NCBI RefSeq assembly: GCF_019216885.1
Contig: NZ_JAAQRC020000001.1
Coordinates: 2,896,501-2,960,500, forward strand
Source: Methylobacterium sp. SyP6R
GTDB lineage: Bacteria > Pseudomonadota > Alphaproteobacteria > Rhizobiales > Beijerinckiaceae
Direction: 5' to 3'
Length of the DNA stretch: 64,000 nucleotides
A program made the position numbers and the translations under genes. The notes under the pieces were generated by a model that was not told the DNA's origin, did not search any database, and saw nothing but the letters and a program-made list of their open reading frames with translations. How positions within the stretch are numbered: position 1 is the stretch's first letter; every line of letters starts with the position of its first letter. Below are positions 55,038-63,226 of this stretch, one piece after another.

Positions 55038-55529
55038 TTGGACGCGGTCGTCCATCCCCCGCGACTCGCGACGGGCTCGGCTCTGGCCCCGCCGCGGCTG
55101 AGCCTCGCGCTCGCCGCGATGGTCGACATCGCGCTCCATGCCCGGCCGCAGCCGGTCAGCGCCAAGGCGCTGGCGGCGCGTCACGCCCTGCCGCCCCGGC
55201 ACCTGGAGGCAGTGCTGCAGGCCCTGGTGCATCACGGCCTGCTCAAGGGCCTGCGCGGGCCGCATGGCGGCTACGAGCTCGCCCGCGAGCGCCGCCGCAT
55301 CAGCGCCGGCGACATCGCCCGGGCGGTGCTGGGGCAGGACCGGGAGGCGGCCGCGGGCCTTGCCGTCCCCGGCAACGACGTGACCGGCCTCGTCGTCGCC
55401 CCCCTGGTGGCGGAGGCGGCTGGAGCGTACCTTGCGGTGCTCGATTCGGTGACCGTGGAGGATCTCTGTGGGCGAGCCGAGGCCGCGAAGGTCGCCGGCC
55501 CGCGGGCGGGGGCGGATTTCACCATCTAA
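55038..55529 (+). CDS. Rrf2-family transcriptional regulator
   Basis: A 163-residue winged-helix regulator: LALAAMVDIALHARPQPVSAKALAARH, then LPPRHLEAVLQALVHHGLLKG and LRGPHGGYELARE. Only one Cys is present (EDLCGRAE), so the three-Cys iron-sulfur site of IscR/NsrR is absent. TTG 55038 is proposed because the conserved domain starts before the first ATG and GAGG lies 7 bases upstream. It begins 9 bases after the dUTPase stop, probably in the same operon. Confidence 0.8.
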   Translation: MDAVVHPPRLATGSALAPPRLSLALAAMVDIALHARPQPVSAKALAARHALPPRHLEAVLQALVHHGLLKGLRGPHGGYELARERRRISAGDIARAVLGQDREAAAGLAVPGNDVTGLVVAPLVAEAAGAYLAVLDSVTVEDLCGRAEAAKVAGPRAGADFTI

Positions 55530-55703
55530 GCAGTTTTTCCCGGAGGGCCGAATGCCGTCGGGGAAAGGACGCCGGATCAATGTTTTGCGTCAGTTCGGCC
55601 TCGGGCCTTCCGCCGACCGGCAGGGTGCGGAAGCTTAAAGAACGCTTTATCAAGTCGCGGTAGTTTGGGACCATATCCGGTGCGGAAAGGATTCTCCGGG
55701 GCC

Positions 55704-56753
55704 ATGACCAATGCAGCCGATCCCGCCGTCGTGGTCGTCACGGCCCGGCCCGATCCCGGTGGGCTGACACGGCTGTTCGCGGCGGGCATCCCGACCCTGG
55801 TGGTGCCCGAGCCCGGCGCGGCGCTCGCCGCGCTGACGACCAAGACCGCCGATCTCGTGCTGATCGAGTCCTGGCCCGACCTCGACGCTCCGGCGCTGAT
55901 CCGCGCGCTTCGCCTGAAGCCGCATCTCGCCCATACCTCGATCCTGCTCATCGCCGAGGGCGACCCGGCCGAGACCCGCCGCCGGGGCCTGGAGGCCGGC
56001 GCCACCGACGTGGTGCTGCCGCCCCTCGACGCCTCGGACCTGGCGCTCCGCGGCCGCAACCTGATCGCGCTGGCCCGCGCGCAGGGGGCGGTGGAGAGCC
56101 AGGCCATCGCGCTGTCCCGCGAGGTCGAGCGGGCGGCGGCCGAGAGCCAGGAGCGCGAGCGCGAGATCATCCGCCGCCTGATGCTCGCCGCCGAGTTCCG
56201 CGACGACCAGGCCGGCGACCACCTGACCCGCGTCGCCGGCTGCGTGCTCGCCATCGCCGACGGGCTCGGCCTGTCGGAGGAGGAGGGCAACGACATCGCG
56301 CTCGCCTCGACCATGCACGACATCGGCAAGATCGGCGTCGCCGATTCGATCCTGCGCAAGCCGGGCCCGCTCACCGAGCCGGAGCGGTTCGAGATGATGC
56401 AGCACGCGCTTCGCGGCTACCGCATGCTGCACGACAGCCCGTCCAGCCTCCTGCGGCTCGCCGCCGAGATCGCGCTCACCCACCACGAGCGCTGGGACGG
56501 CGCCGGCTACCCCCAGGGCCTCAAGGGCATCGAGATCCCGCTGCCCGGCCGCATCACCGCGGTGGCCGACGTGTTCGACGCCCTGATCTCGGCCCGGGTC
56601 TACAAGCCCGGCTGGCCGCTGGAGCGGGCCCGGCGCTTCCTGGAGGAGCAATCGGGCGCGCATTTCGATCCGGATTGCGTCGCGGCGTTCCTGTCGCGGT
56701 GGGAGGATGTGGTGGCGTTGGTCGAGGAGCGGCCGGCGGATCGGGCGGCGTGA
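55704..56753 (+). CDS. HD-GYP phosphodiesterase with degenerate receiver domain
   Basis: Predicted c-di-GMP phosphodiesterase, 349 residues. The N-terminal receiver-like domain (about 8-122) has Glu55 in LVLIESWPDLD where the phospho-acceptor Asp belongs, and lacks the conserved Lys (LPPLD at 105-109). A coiled-coil linker (130-155) leads to the HD-GYP domain, with HDIGK at 205-209 and HHERWDGAGYP at 260-270 intact. So catalysis should work, but control by phosphorylation should not. It acts opposite to the diguanylate cyclase at 21.5 kb. Confidence 0.92.
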   Translation: MTNAADPAVVVVTARPDPGGLTRLFAAGIPTLVVPEPGAALAALTTKTADLVLIESWPDLDAPALIRALRLKPHLAHTSILLIAEGDPAETRRRGLEAGATDVVLPPLDASDLALRGRNLIALARAQGAVESQAIALSREVERAAAESQEREREIIRRLMLAAEFRDDQAGDHLTRVAGCVLAIADGLGLSEEEGNDIALASTMHDIGKIGVADSILRKPGPLTEPERFEMMQHALRGYRMLHDSPSSLLRLAAEIALTHHERWDGAGYPQGLKGIEIPLPGRITAVADVFDALISARVYKPGWPLERARRFLEEQSGAHFDPDCVAAFLSRWEDVVALVEERPADRAA

Positions 56754-56783
56754 GGGCAAGGGACGATTTCAGGGTGGTGGTGT

Positions 56784-57287
56784 TCACCACCCCATCGTGC
56801 CGGGCTCGCCCTTGAACGGACCGACGATTCTTTTGGTGATCCACCCGCCGTAGAAGCCGCCCGGCTGCGGCGTGACCCGCTCGTCGCCGACGAAGCACCC
56901 GTCCATCGGCCCGGCATAGAACGCGACGTGCCCGGCGAGCGGCGCGAAGGCCTTTGTCGGATTCGGATAGGCCCAGGCCACGCGCTCCGCCCGCTTGTGC
57001 GGCCCGACCACGTCGAAATACAGCGCCCGGCCCTTCCACTCGCAGACGGAACCGCCGCCGGCCGGGACCAGCGCGCCTGACTGGATGTCGTCGGGATGCA
57101 GGTAGTAGGTCGGTGGGTGGGACGTCTCCAGCACCCGCCAGCCGCGAAGGGTGTCGGCGATGGTGAGGCCGTCGAAGATCACGCGCAGGCGTTCGGGCAC
57201 GGGTTCCAGCCGGGGTGGGCGGGGGTAGTCCCAGACGCTTTCCTGGCCGGCATCGATTGGATTGGGTTTAGGATGGCCGCGCTGCAT
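56784..57287 (-). CDS. DUF427 protein
   Basis: A 167-residue protein of the DUF427 beta-barrel family. Segments are VRVIFDGLTIADTLRGWRVLE, then HPPTYYLHPDDIQ, CEWKGRALYFDVVG and VAWAYPNPTKAFAPLAGHVAFY with the typical W-x-Y-P-x-P pattern. The function is unknown. It is convergent with the HD-GYP gene. Confidence 0.88.
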   Translation of the reverse strand: MQRGHPKPNPIDAGQESVWDYPRPPRLEPVPERLRVIFDGLTIADTLRGWRVLETSHPPTYYLHPDDIQSGALVPAGGGSVCEWKGRALYFDVVGPHKRAERVAWAYPNPTKAFAPLAGHVAFYAGPMDGCFVGDERVTPQPGGFYGGWITKRIVGPFKGEPGTMGW

Positions 57288-57603
57288 GATGGATTTTCCG
57301 TGCCTGTCTAGGTTCGTAACAACGCATGGCCAAGCGAGGCGTTACGCTGCTTTAGTTGTGAATCGCCGCGCGACACCACTGATTATTGCGCGACGTGCGT
57401 TCTTGCGCCCTTGCGTACCAAATTTATGATTTAAATAAGAAAGTAACTGCTATTATGTGAAACTAACACAATAAAAATAGTTTAATTAAGGAAAAACGAT
57501 TATTTATATCCGCCAGCTTCTTGAATTAAATCCCTTGAAAAAAAATGAGTGTATATTTTTAAAGTGAATGATCGTGATGTGCTGTAAATAAAGGAGATTA
57601 AAA
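57288..57603. other. Left flank of the AT-rich islet
   Basis: The first ~130 bases are of ordinary composition. From about 57417 the sequence turns abruptly AT-rich with many A/T runs. No gene, inverted terminal repeat or tRNA-like end is visible here. The last 60 bases should hold the promoter of the HEPN-like gene. Confidence 0.6.
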
Positions 57604-58435
57604 ATGAAATCCTCAGGCAGATATATTTTGCCGTCGGACGATCACGGATTTATTGGTAGAGTATACAATTTGAGTATTGTTTTCTACAATTTTGACAGTT
57701 TCGAAGAAATGGAAAAGCACGCTGATTGTAAATATGTTTATGAAGTCAACGAGCGCATCTCAATAAACGCCCGACGAGTAGAATCTTTGAATTTGGTTGG
57801 AGACATGTTGTGGCCGGAATCGCCTATAAAAGCAGAAAATATCCCAATAAGTCTATATGAATGGCTAACAATTTCTATAGATGTTTTTCTTATGCGTTTT
57901 ATTTCCGTTATTGATTGTTCTCTGCAATTAGTGAATTCCGTATATGAAGCTGGTCTTCCCGCATCGGAATGTAAAATGAAAAAACTAAAACAGGCGGGAG
58001 TGTCTGCTCTCGTTATTGAACATCTCGGGGTAATGCTTGATGAACAGGCCCGCTTGAGGAAAGAGCGCAATGAGCGAGTGCATGAGGGTATAGAGCGCAG
58101 CTTTACAGAGGACGATGTCACGTTCCGGCTTGCCGCAAAACTTGCATTTATAGGGACTGATCGCAATGGTCGTCAAATTGACGTAAATCGTTCGTTCCAA
58201 GAAGGTACATTTAAATTACAAAGCGAGTTCAATAATGCGACATCTATTCTTATAAATCAACTTAATGCTCTTTATGACGAGCTGGAGAAGGAATTTGAAA
58301 TCCGCTTTGCGGAGAAAATTTCTACCGCTACTCATGGATTAAACGCCGGCGCACAACAAGATAAAATATCTTGATAGTATTTTATGGTAGATTATAGAAA
58401 TAAACACCAGAATTATTTTTTTGGCTAGCTATAAT
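57417..58435. other. AT-rich genomic islet
   Basis: About 1.0 kb of AT-rich DNA between the DUF427 and fabI genes, in a region otherwise strongly GC-rich. The right boundary is sharp, ending at the fabI terminator hairpin (58436). The single gene inside uses AT-rich codons unlike every neighbour. No flanking duplication or transposase was found, so the mode of acquisition is unknown. Confidence 0.85.
57604..58374 (+). CDS. HEPN-like protein of unknown function in an AT-rich islet
   Basis: A 256-residue, mainly helical cytoplasmic protein. I do not recognise a named family with certainty. The motif RNERVH at 155-160 fits the HEPN ribonuclease pattern R-(N/D/H)-x3-H, preceded by a helix (AGVSALVIEHLGVMLDEQAR) and followed by a helical C-terminus ending in an acidic coiled coil (NALYDELEKEFEIRFAEK). 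Codon use and base content are foreign to the window. A GGAGA site precedes the ATG. No nucleotidyltransferase or antitoxin partner is adjacent. A stand-alone defence or abortive-infection RNase is a plausible but unproven role. Confidence 0.7.
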   Translation: MKSSGRYILPSDDHGFIGRVYNLSIVFYNFDSFEEMEKHADCKYVYEVNERISINARRVESLNLVGDMLWPESPIKAENIPISLYEWLTISIDVFLMRFISVIDCSLQLVNSVYEAGLPASECKMKKLKQAGVSALVIEHLGVMLDEQARLRKERNERVHEGIERSFTEDDVTFRLAAKLAFIGTDRNGRQIDVNRSFQEGTFKLQSEFNNATSILINQLNALYDELEKEFEIRFAEKISTATHGLNAGAQQDKIS

Positions 58436-58462
58436 GGGCTGAGGCGCATAGCGCCTCAGCCC
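58436..58462 (-). terminator. fabI terminator
   Basis: A perfect 12-base stem (GGGCTGAGGCGC / GCGCCTCAGCCC) with a 3-base loop begins 10 bases after the fabI stop on the minus strand and runs into AT-rich DNA. Confidence 0.85.
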
Positions 58463-58472
58463 ATCCTCGGCC

Positions 58473-59300
58473 TCAAGCGTCCGTCACCCCCGCCGCATCC
58501 TGCGCCTTCAGCACGTCCGGTCGCGGCATCGAGATGATGTTGTAGCCCGAATCGACGTAGTGGATCTCGCCGGTGACGCTGCCCGAGAGCGGCGAGAGCA
58601 GGTAGAGCCCCGAGCCGCCGATATCCTCCAGCGTCGCAGTACGCCGCAGGGGAGCATGCGCCGCCTGGTGGTTGAACATCAGGCGGGCATCGGCGATGCC
58701 GGCGCCGGCGAGCGTCCGCACCGGGCCGGCCGACAGGGCGTTGACCCGGATCCCCTGCGGGCCGAGATCGGCCGCGAGGTAGCGCACCGAGGCTTCCAAG
58801 GCCGCCTTGGCGACGCCCATCACGTTGTAGTTCGGCATCACCCGGGTCGAGCCGCCATAGGTGAGCGTGAGCAGCGAGCCGCCGGGACGCATGCGCTTGG
58901 CCGCCCGCTGGGCCACTTCCGTGAAGGAGAAGCACGAGATCACCATCGTGCGGGAAAAGTTCTCCCGGGTGGTGACGTCGACGTAGCGGCCCTTGAGCTG
59001 CGCCTTGTCGGAGAAGCCGATGGCGTGGACGACGAAGTCGAAGCCCTCGGGCCAGGCCTCGTCGAGGGACGCGAAGGTCGCGTCCACGCTTCCCAGATCC
59101 TCCACGTCGCAGGGGAAGACCAGGGAGGAGCCGAGCGTCCCGGCCAGCGGCCCGACCCGGCGGCCCAAAGCCTCGCCCTGGTAGGTGAAGGCCAGCTCGG
59201 CGCCTTGGGCGCGTAAGGCCCGGGCGATGCCCCAGGCGATGGAGTGGTCGTTCGCGACGCCCATCACGAGCCCGCGCTTGCCTGCCATCAATCCTGCCAC
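58473..59300 (-). CDS. fabI: Enoyl-[acyl-carrier-protein] reductase (NADH)
   Basis: Last reduction step of fatty acid elongation. The 275-residue SDR-fold protein has the FabI nucleotide-binding form GLVMGVANDHSIAWGIA and the catalytic Y148, Y158-x6-K165 (TYGGSTRVMPNYNVMGVAK). The length is normal. GTG 59300 is the start, preceded by a GGAGGA site at ideal spacing. fabB lies upstream on the same strand, but a strong terminator intervenes, so fabI probably has its own promoter. Confidence 0.95.
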   Translation of the reverse strand: MAGLMAGKRGLVMGVANDHSIAWGIARALRAQGAELAFTYQGEALGRRVGPLAGTLGSSLVFPCDVEDLGSVDATFASLDEAWPEGFDFVVHAIGFSDKAQLKGRYVDVTTRENFSRTMVISCFSFTEVAQRAAKRMRPGGSLLTLTYGGSTRVMPNYNVMGVAKAALEASVRYLAADLGPQGIRVNALSAGPVRTLAGAGIADARLMFNHQAAHAPLRRTATLEDIGGSGLYLLSPLSGSVTGEIHYVDSGYNIISMPRPDVLKAQDAAGVTDA

Positions 59301-59318
59301 GCCCGATCCTCCGCTCAA

Positions 59319-59364
59319 GCATTTTCCGACGACGTGGAGACCGGTTCGTCGAGAGAAAATGCGG
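59319..59364. repeat. Dispersed palindromic element, copy 2
   Basis: Reads GCATTTTCCGACGACGTGG, then CCGGTTCGTCG, then GAAAATGCGG, matching 23084-23128. It lies just upstream of fabI, where its promoter is expected. Confidence 0.78.
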
Positions 59365-59370
59365 CAACCT

Positions 59371-59420
59371 CAAAAAACGAGAGCATCGCCCGATCGATCA
59401 CGCGATCGGGCGATGCTCTC
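59371..59420 (-). terminator. fabB rho-independent terminator
   Basis: An 18-base perfect stem (59379-59396 with 59403-59420; starts GAGAGCATCGCCCGATCG) and a 6-base loop. On the minus strand it is followed by GTTTTTTG (59371-59378). It lies 58 bases after the fabB stop and separates fabB from fabI. Confidence 0.9.
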
Positions 59421-59478
59421 ATGTCGGTGATCGGGCGTTTACGCGGCGGGCGGGCTCCTGTCCACGCCGCGCGGGATA

Positions 59479-60705
59479 TCAGGCGTCGACGTGCTTGAGC
59501 ACCAGCGTGGCGTTGGTGCCGCCGAAGCCGAAGGAGTTGCTGAGCACGTGGCCGAGTTGCGCCTCGTCCTTGCGGGCGCGCAGGATCGGCATGTCGGCGA
59601 AGGCGGGATCGAGCTCGTCGATATGCGCGCTCTCGCAGATGAAGCCGTTATTCATCATCAGGAGCGAGTAGATCGCCTCCTGCACGCCGGTGGCGCCGAG
59701 CGAGTGGCCGGTCAGCGATTTCGTGGCGGCGATCGGCGGGCAATTGTCGCCGGCGCCGAACACCTCGCGGATCGCCTCGATCTCCTTGTCGTCGCCGACC
59801 GGGGTCGAGGTGGCGTGGGGGTTGATGTAGTCGATCTTCGCGCCCTTCAGGCCCTCGATCGCCTGGCGCATGCAGCGCACAGCGCCCTCGCCGGACGGGG
59901 CCACCATGTCGTGGCCGTCCGAGGTGGCGCCGTAGCCCGCGACCTCGCCGTAGATGCGCGCGCCGCGGGCGCGGGCATGCTCCAGTTCCTCCAGGACCAG
60001 CACGCCGGCGCCGCCCGCGATGACGAAGCCGTCCCGCGACCGGTCATAGGCGCGCGAGGCCCGCGACGGGGTGTCGTTGTACTTCGAGGACATCGCCCCC
60101 ATGGCGTCGAACAGGACCGACAGGGTCCAGTCCAGCTCCTCGCAGCCGCCGGCGAAGATGATGTCCTGGCGCCCGCCCTGGATGATCTCGGCGGCGTTGC
60201 CGATGCAGTGGTTCGAGGTCGCGCAGGCCGAGGAGATCGAGTAGTTCACGCCCCGGATCTTGAACCAGGTCGCGAGCGTCGCCGACGCCGTCGAGGACAT
60301 CGCCTTCGGTACCGCGAACGGCCCGACGCGCTTCGGCCCCTTGGCGCGGGCGATGTCGGCGGCTTCCACCAGGGCGCGGGTCGAGGGACCGCCGGAGCCC
60401 ATGATGATGCCGGTGCGCTCGTGCGAGATCTCGGCCTGCTCGAGGCCCGCGTCGCGGATCGCCTGCTCCATCGCGACGTGGTTCCAGGCGGTGCCGCCGC
60501 CGTGGAAGCGCATCGCGCGGCGGTCGACCACCGTCTCGGCGTCGAGGGTCGGCGCGCCCGCGACCTGGCTGCGGAAGCCGTGGGCGGAAAAATCCTCGGC
60601 GCGGGAAATGCCCGAGCGCGCCTCGCGGAGGGACGCCAGAACCTCCTGGGTGGAATTGCCGATGGACGAGACGATGCCCATCCCGGTGATTGCCACGCGC
60701 CTCAT
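59479..60705 (-). CDS. fabB: 3-oxoacyl-[acyl-carrier-protein] synthase I
   Basis: Condensing enzyme needed for unsaturated fatty acid elongation. The 408-residue product has the catalytic triad C161 ([10 protein letters not shown]), H296 ([10 protein letters not shown]) and H333 ([12 protein letters not shown]). ATG 60705 ([14 protein letters not shown]) is the family start. Together with fabA immediately upstream it forms the anaerobic unsaturated-fatty-acid pair. Confidence 0.96.
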   Translation of the reverse strand: MRRVAITGMGIVSSIGNSTQEVLASLREARSGISRAEDFSAHGFRSQVAGAPTLDAETVVDRRAMRFHGGGTAWNHVAMEQAIRDAGLEQAEISHERTGIIMGSGGPSTRALVEAADIARAKGPKRVGPFAVPKAMSSTASATLATWFKIRGVNYSISSACATSNHCIGNAAEIIQGGRQDIIFAGGCEELDWTLSVLFDAMGAMSSKYNDTPSRASRAYDRSRDGFVIAGGAGVLVLEELEHARARGARIYGEVAGYGATSDGHDMVAPSGEGAVRCMRQAIEGLKGAKIDYINPHATSTPVGDDKEIEAIREVFGAGDNCPPIAATKSLTGHSLGATGVQEAIYSLLMMNNGFICESAHIDELDPAFADMPILRARKDEAQLGHVLSNSFGFGGTNATLVLKHVDA

Positions 60706-60907
60706 GATCGTCGGAACCCTCTGGAACGGCGCCGTGGGCGCCCGCGGGCGTACTCGCCACGCGGATGTCACCTAGGCGCCCGATGCCGTAATCTCAACCG
60801 CCCGTCGGGGGGAAAGGGTCCCGGCGGGCTCGAACCGGCCCGCTTTTCGAGCGGGCCCCGCATGGCCCGCCGAAGACGAGCCTTCGCGACGGACCTTGGT
60901 GACGGGC

Positions 60908-61465
60908 TCAGCCGCCGGCGGCGGGAGTCGCGGCCTGAAACAGGCCGACGCGCAGGTCCTGCACCTCGTACACGCGCTCGCCATCGGCCTCGAGCCAGCC
61001 GTCGGCGATGCCGAGCACCAGCCGGCCCTGGCGCACCCGCTTGATGTCGACGCCGTAGACGACCTTCTTCATGGTCGGCAGAACCTGACCGGAGAGCTTC
61101 ACCTCGCCGACGCCGAGGGCCCGGCCACGCCCCGCGGAGCCGAGCCAGCCGAGGTGGAAGCCCACCATCTGCCACAGGGCGTCGAGGCCGAGGCAGCCCG
61201 GCATCACGGGATCGCCCTGGAAGTGGCAGGGGAAGAACCAGAGGTCGGGCCGTACGTCGAGTTCGGCCAGGACGTGGCCCTTGCCGTGCGCGCCGCCGTC
61301 GCGGCCGATCGAGGTGATGCGGTCGAACATCAGCATCGGCGGCAGCGGCAGCTGGGCGTTGCCGGCGCCGAACATCTCGCCGCGGCCGCAGGCCAGCAGG
61401 TCCTCGTAGGAGAAGTGCGAGGGCCGGCTCGGGGCGTCGGGGGCGGAGGTCTGGTCGGCGGACAT
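60908..61465 (-). CDS. fabA: 3-hydroxydecanoyl-[ACP] dehydratase/isomerase
   Basis: Introduces the cis double bond at the C10 stage. The 185-residue product has the hot-dog fold and active-site pair H81 and D95 ([20 protein letters not shown]). ATG 61465 gives the normal length. fabB follows after about 200 bases on the same strand; that gap contains a small GC hairpin (60836-60856) that might reduce read-through. irr diverges from it. Confidence 0.96.
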   Translation of the reverse strand: MSADQTSAPDAPSRPSHFSYEDLLACGRGEMFGAGNAQLPLPPMLMFDRITSIGRDGGAHGKGHVLAELDVRPDLWFFPCHFQGDPVMPGCLGLDALWQMVGFHLGWLGSAGRGRALGVGEVKLSGQVLPTMKKVVYGVDIKRVRQGRLVLGIADGWLEADGERVYEVQDLRVGLFQAATPAAGG

Positions 61466-61701
61466 GTGCGGGGCGAATTCCTCAAGTCGGGGGCCGCTGA
61501 CGCTCCGGCGCAAGGCCGGAGGCGCGGCGGGTGGCGCCTCGTTAACACAGGGTCCGGGACTGTTCAAAGCCGGCCGAAGGCCCTACTCTGTAACGCTTCT
61601 GATCTTCTCCGGCATGGCCGCGGTCGGGTTGCGGCGGGGGGATGGGCGGCCTATAACGTTCGGTATCATTGTCGCCGCTCAACGAGTCGATAGCTCCGCT
61701 G

Positions 61702-62202
61702 ATGAACGACCTGTCGCCCCTGCGCGCCGTCCTCGGCGCCCGCGTCCCGGCCCTCGAGACCGGCGCCGCCGGCCAGCGGCGCGGTTGCCCGCTCTCGGAT
61801 CTCCGCGACCGCCTGCGCCGCGCCGGCCTGCGCCCGACCCGGCAGCGCCTGTCCCTCGGCTGGCTGCTGTTCGGCAAGGGCGACCGGCACCTCACCGCCG
61901 AGATGCTGTACGACGAGGCGATGCGGGCCAAGGTCCCGGTGTCGCTGGCCACGGTCTACAATACCCTGCACCAGTTCACCGAGGCCGGCCTCCTGCGCCA
62001 GCTCGCGCTGGACGGGTCCAAGGCCTATTTCGACACCAACCCGAGCGAGCACCACCACTTCTTCCTGGAGGAGGAGGGCCAGGTGCTCGACATGCCGGAT
62101 TGCGGCATCACCGTCGACTCGCTGCCCCAGGCCCCCGAGGGCATGGAGATCGCCGGCGTCGAGGTGATCGTGCGCCTGCGGCGGCGGACCGGCCGGGCCT
62201 GA
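61702..62202 (+). CDS. irr: Iron response regulator Irr (Fur family)
   Basis: Fur-family regulator that in Rhizobiales senses heme status and controls iron genes. The 166-residue product matches Irr: LRPTRQRLSLGWLLFGKGDRH, then SLATVYNTLHQFTEAGLLRQ, and the histidine-rich SEHHHFF (HHH at 117-119) in place of Fur's full metal sites. An N-terminal heme-regulatory-type Cys-Pro (C29-P30 in RRGCPLSD) is present. ATG 61702 is preferred over an upstream in-frame start. It diverges from fabA. Confidence 0.94.
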   Translation: MNDLSPLRAVLGARVPALETGAAGQRRGCPLSDLRDRLRRAGLRPTRQRLSLGWLLFGKGDRHLTAEMLYDEAMRAKVPVSLATVYNTLHQFTEAGLLRQLALDGSKAYFDTNPSEHHHFFLEEEGQVLDMPDCGITVDSLPQAPEGMEIAGVEVIVRLRRRTGRA

Positions 62203-62226
62203 ACCGAGCCGCATCGTCGGATTTCG

Positions 62227-62262
62227 CGAGGGCCGCGCTCCTGGACAGGGGCGCGGCCCTCG
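62227..62262 (+). terminator. irr terminator
   Basis: A 12-base perfect stem CGAGGGCCGCGC / GCGCGGCCCTCG with a 12-base loop, starting 24 bases after the irr stop, followed by CCGTTTCAT. Confidence 0.82.
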
Positions 62263-62267
62263 CCGTT

Positions 62268-62376
62268 TCATACGATTTCCGACTGATCGCTTCGCGATGC
62301 GGAAATCGGCTTCGCTCACGCGCCGCGCGGGCGGGTGATACGAAATCCGGAAGTGATCTTCCGGATTTCGTATCAC
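62268..62376 (-). repeat. Two-hairpin extragenic element, copy C (inverted)
   Basis: Read on the minus strand: hairpin 1 pairs GATACGAAATCCGG with CCGGATTTCGTATC. The spacer is CCCGCCCGCGCGGCG. Hairpin 2 pairs CGATTTCCG with CGGAAATCG around CATCGCGAAGCGAT. It lies between convergent irr and the SH3-domain gene and ends at the latter's stop codon. Confidence 0.85.
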
Positions 62377-62948
62377 TCCACTTTCTCGTCCGGATAGACG
62401 CCCCAAAGCCGGTCCTGGCGCATGTAGCCGTCGACGTCGCCGCGCTTCTGCGGCAGCGCCACGACGAGGCGGCACCAGGTCTTGTCGCAGGTCTTGACGC
62501 TGCCGATCACCCCGGCCTGGAGCTGGGCCACCACGCCGCTCGTCGCATCGGCCCGGTCGTAGAGCGGCACCGGCGCGCCCTTGTCGGCGCCGCGGCTCAG
62601 CACCACCGCAGTGCGCCGGCCCGACAGCAGCGAGTGCAGCACCCAGCCCTCGGTGCCCTCGGAATCGCGGATGCGGCGCCAGGTCTCGAACTCGGCGATG
62701 ATCTCCACCGGCAGGCCGGCGCGCTGGAACACCCACAGGGTGCGGTGATCCTTGGAGGGCCCCTCGCGCAGGTTGACCCGATCGGTCTTCAGGCTGACGT
62801 AGCGCGGCAGCGGCAGCTTCGTCGCCGGGCCGATGGTGACGCCGATCTCGCCGGGGGCGGGATTGACGGCCGGCGTCGGCGGCGCCGCGGCGGCGGGCAT
62901 GCCCAGGGCGGCGAGGAGCAGGGCGGCGAGAAGGCGCGGATGGAGCAT
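62373..62948 (-). CDS. Exported SH3-domain (bacterial SH3) protein
   Basis: A 191-residue periplasmic protein. It has a signal peptide (MLHPRLLAALLLAALGMPAAAA), a Pro-rich linker, then a bacterial SH3 domain with the pattern KTDRVNLREGPSKDHRTLWV...WRRIRDSEGTEGWVL. A second SH3-like repeat contains two Cys (VKTCDKTWCRL). Such domains bind peptidoglycan or act with cell-wall enzymes. ATG 62948 has a GGGAGA site. It diverges from the dehydrogenase gene. Confidence 0.88.
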   Translation of the reverse strand: MLHPRLLAALLLAALGMPAAAAPPTPAVNPAPGEIGVTIGPATKLPLPRYVSLKTDRVNLREGPSKDHRTLWVFQRAGLPVEIIAEFETWRRIRDSEGTEGWVLHSLLSGRRTAVVLSRGADKGAPVPLYDRADATSGVVAQLQAGVIGSVKTCDKTWCRLVVALPQKRGDVDGYMRQDRLWGVYPDEKVE

Positions 62949-63226
62949 CGGCGGTCGGTCTCCCATCGAGGAAGCGGCGCGGATTGTCTTCCGGGTCACC
63001 TCTGCTAGAGAGGCCCCCGGGCGTCGCGCCCCGGCCGGATCGAGGGGCGTAACCGCCCCTATCGCCGGAGCGTGGTTAACGGGGCGTAACGACGCTTGTG
63101 GCCCGCACCAAGGCGGGGCTTTTCGCCGGGCAAACGTGTCGCATATCGTATGGTGCGAGCGCCCATATCGCGTGATGGGGCCGCACGGGCAGGCCGGGAG
63201 GCCCGCCCGGGGGCAGGGGAGGGATC

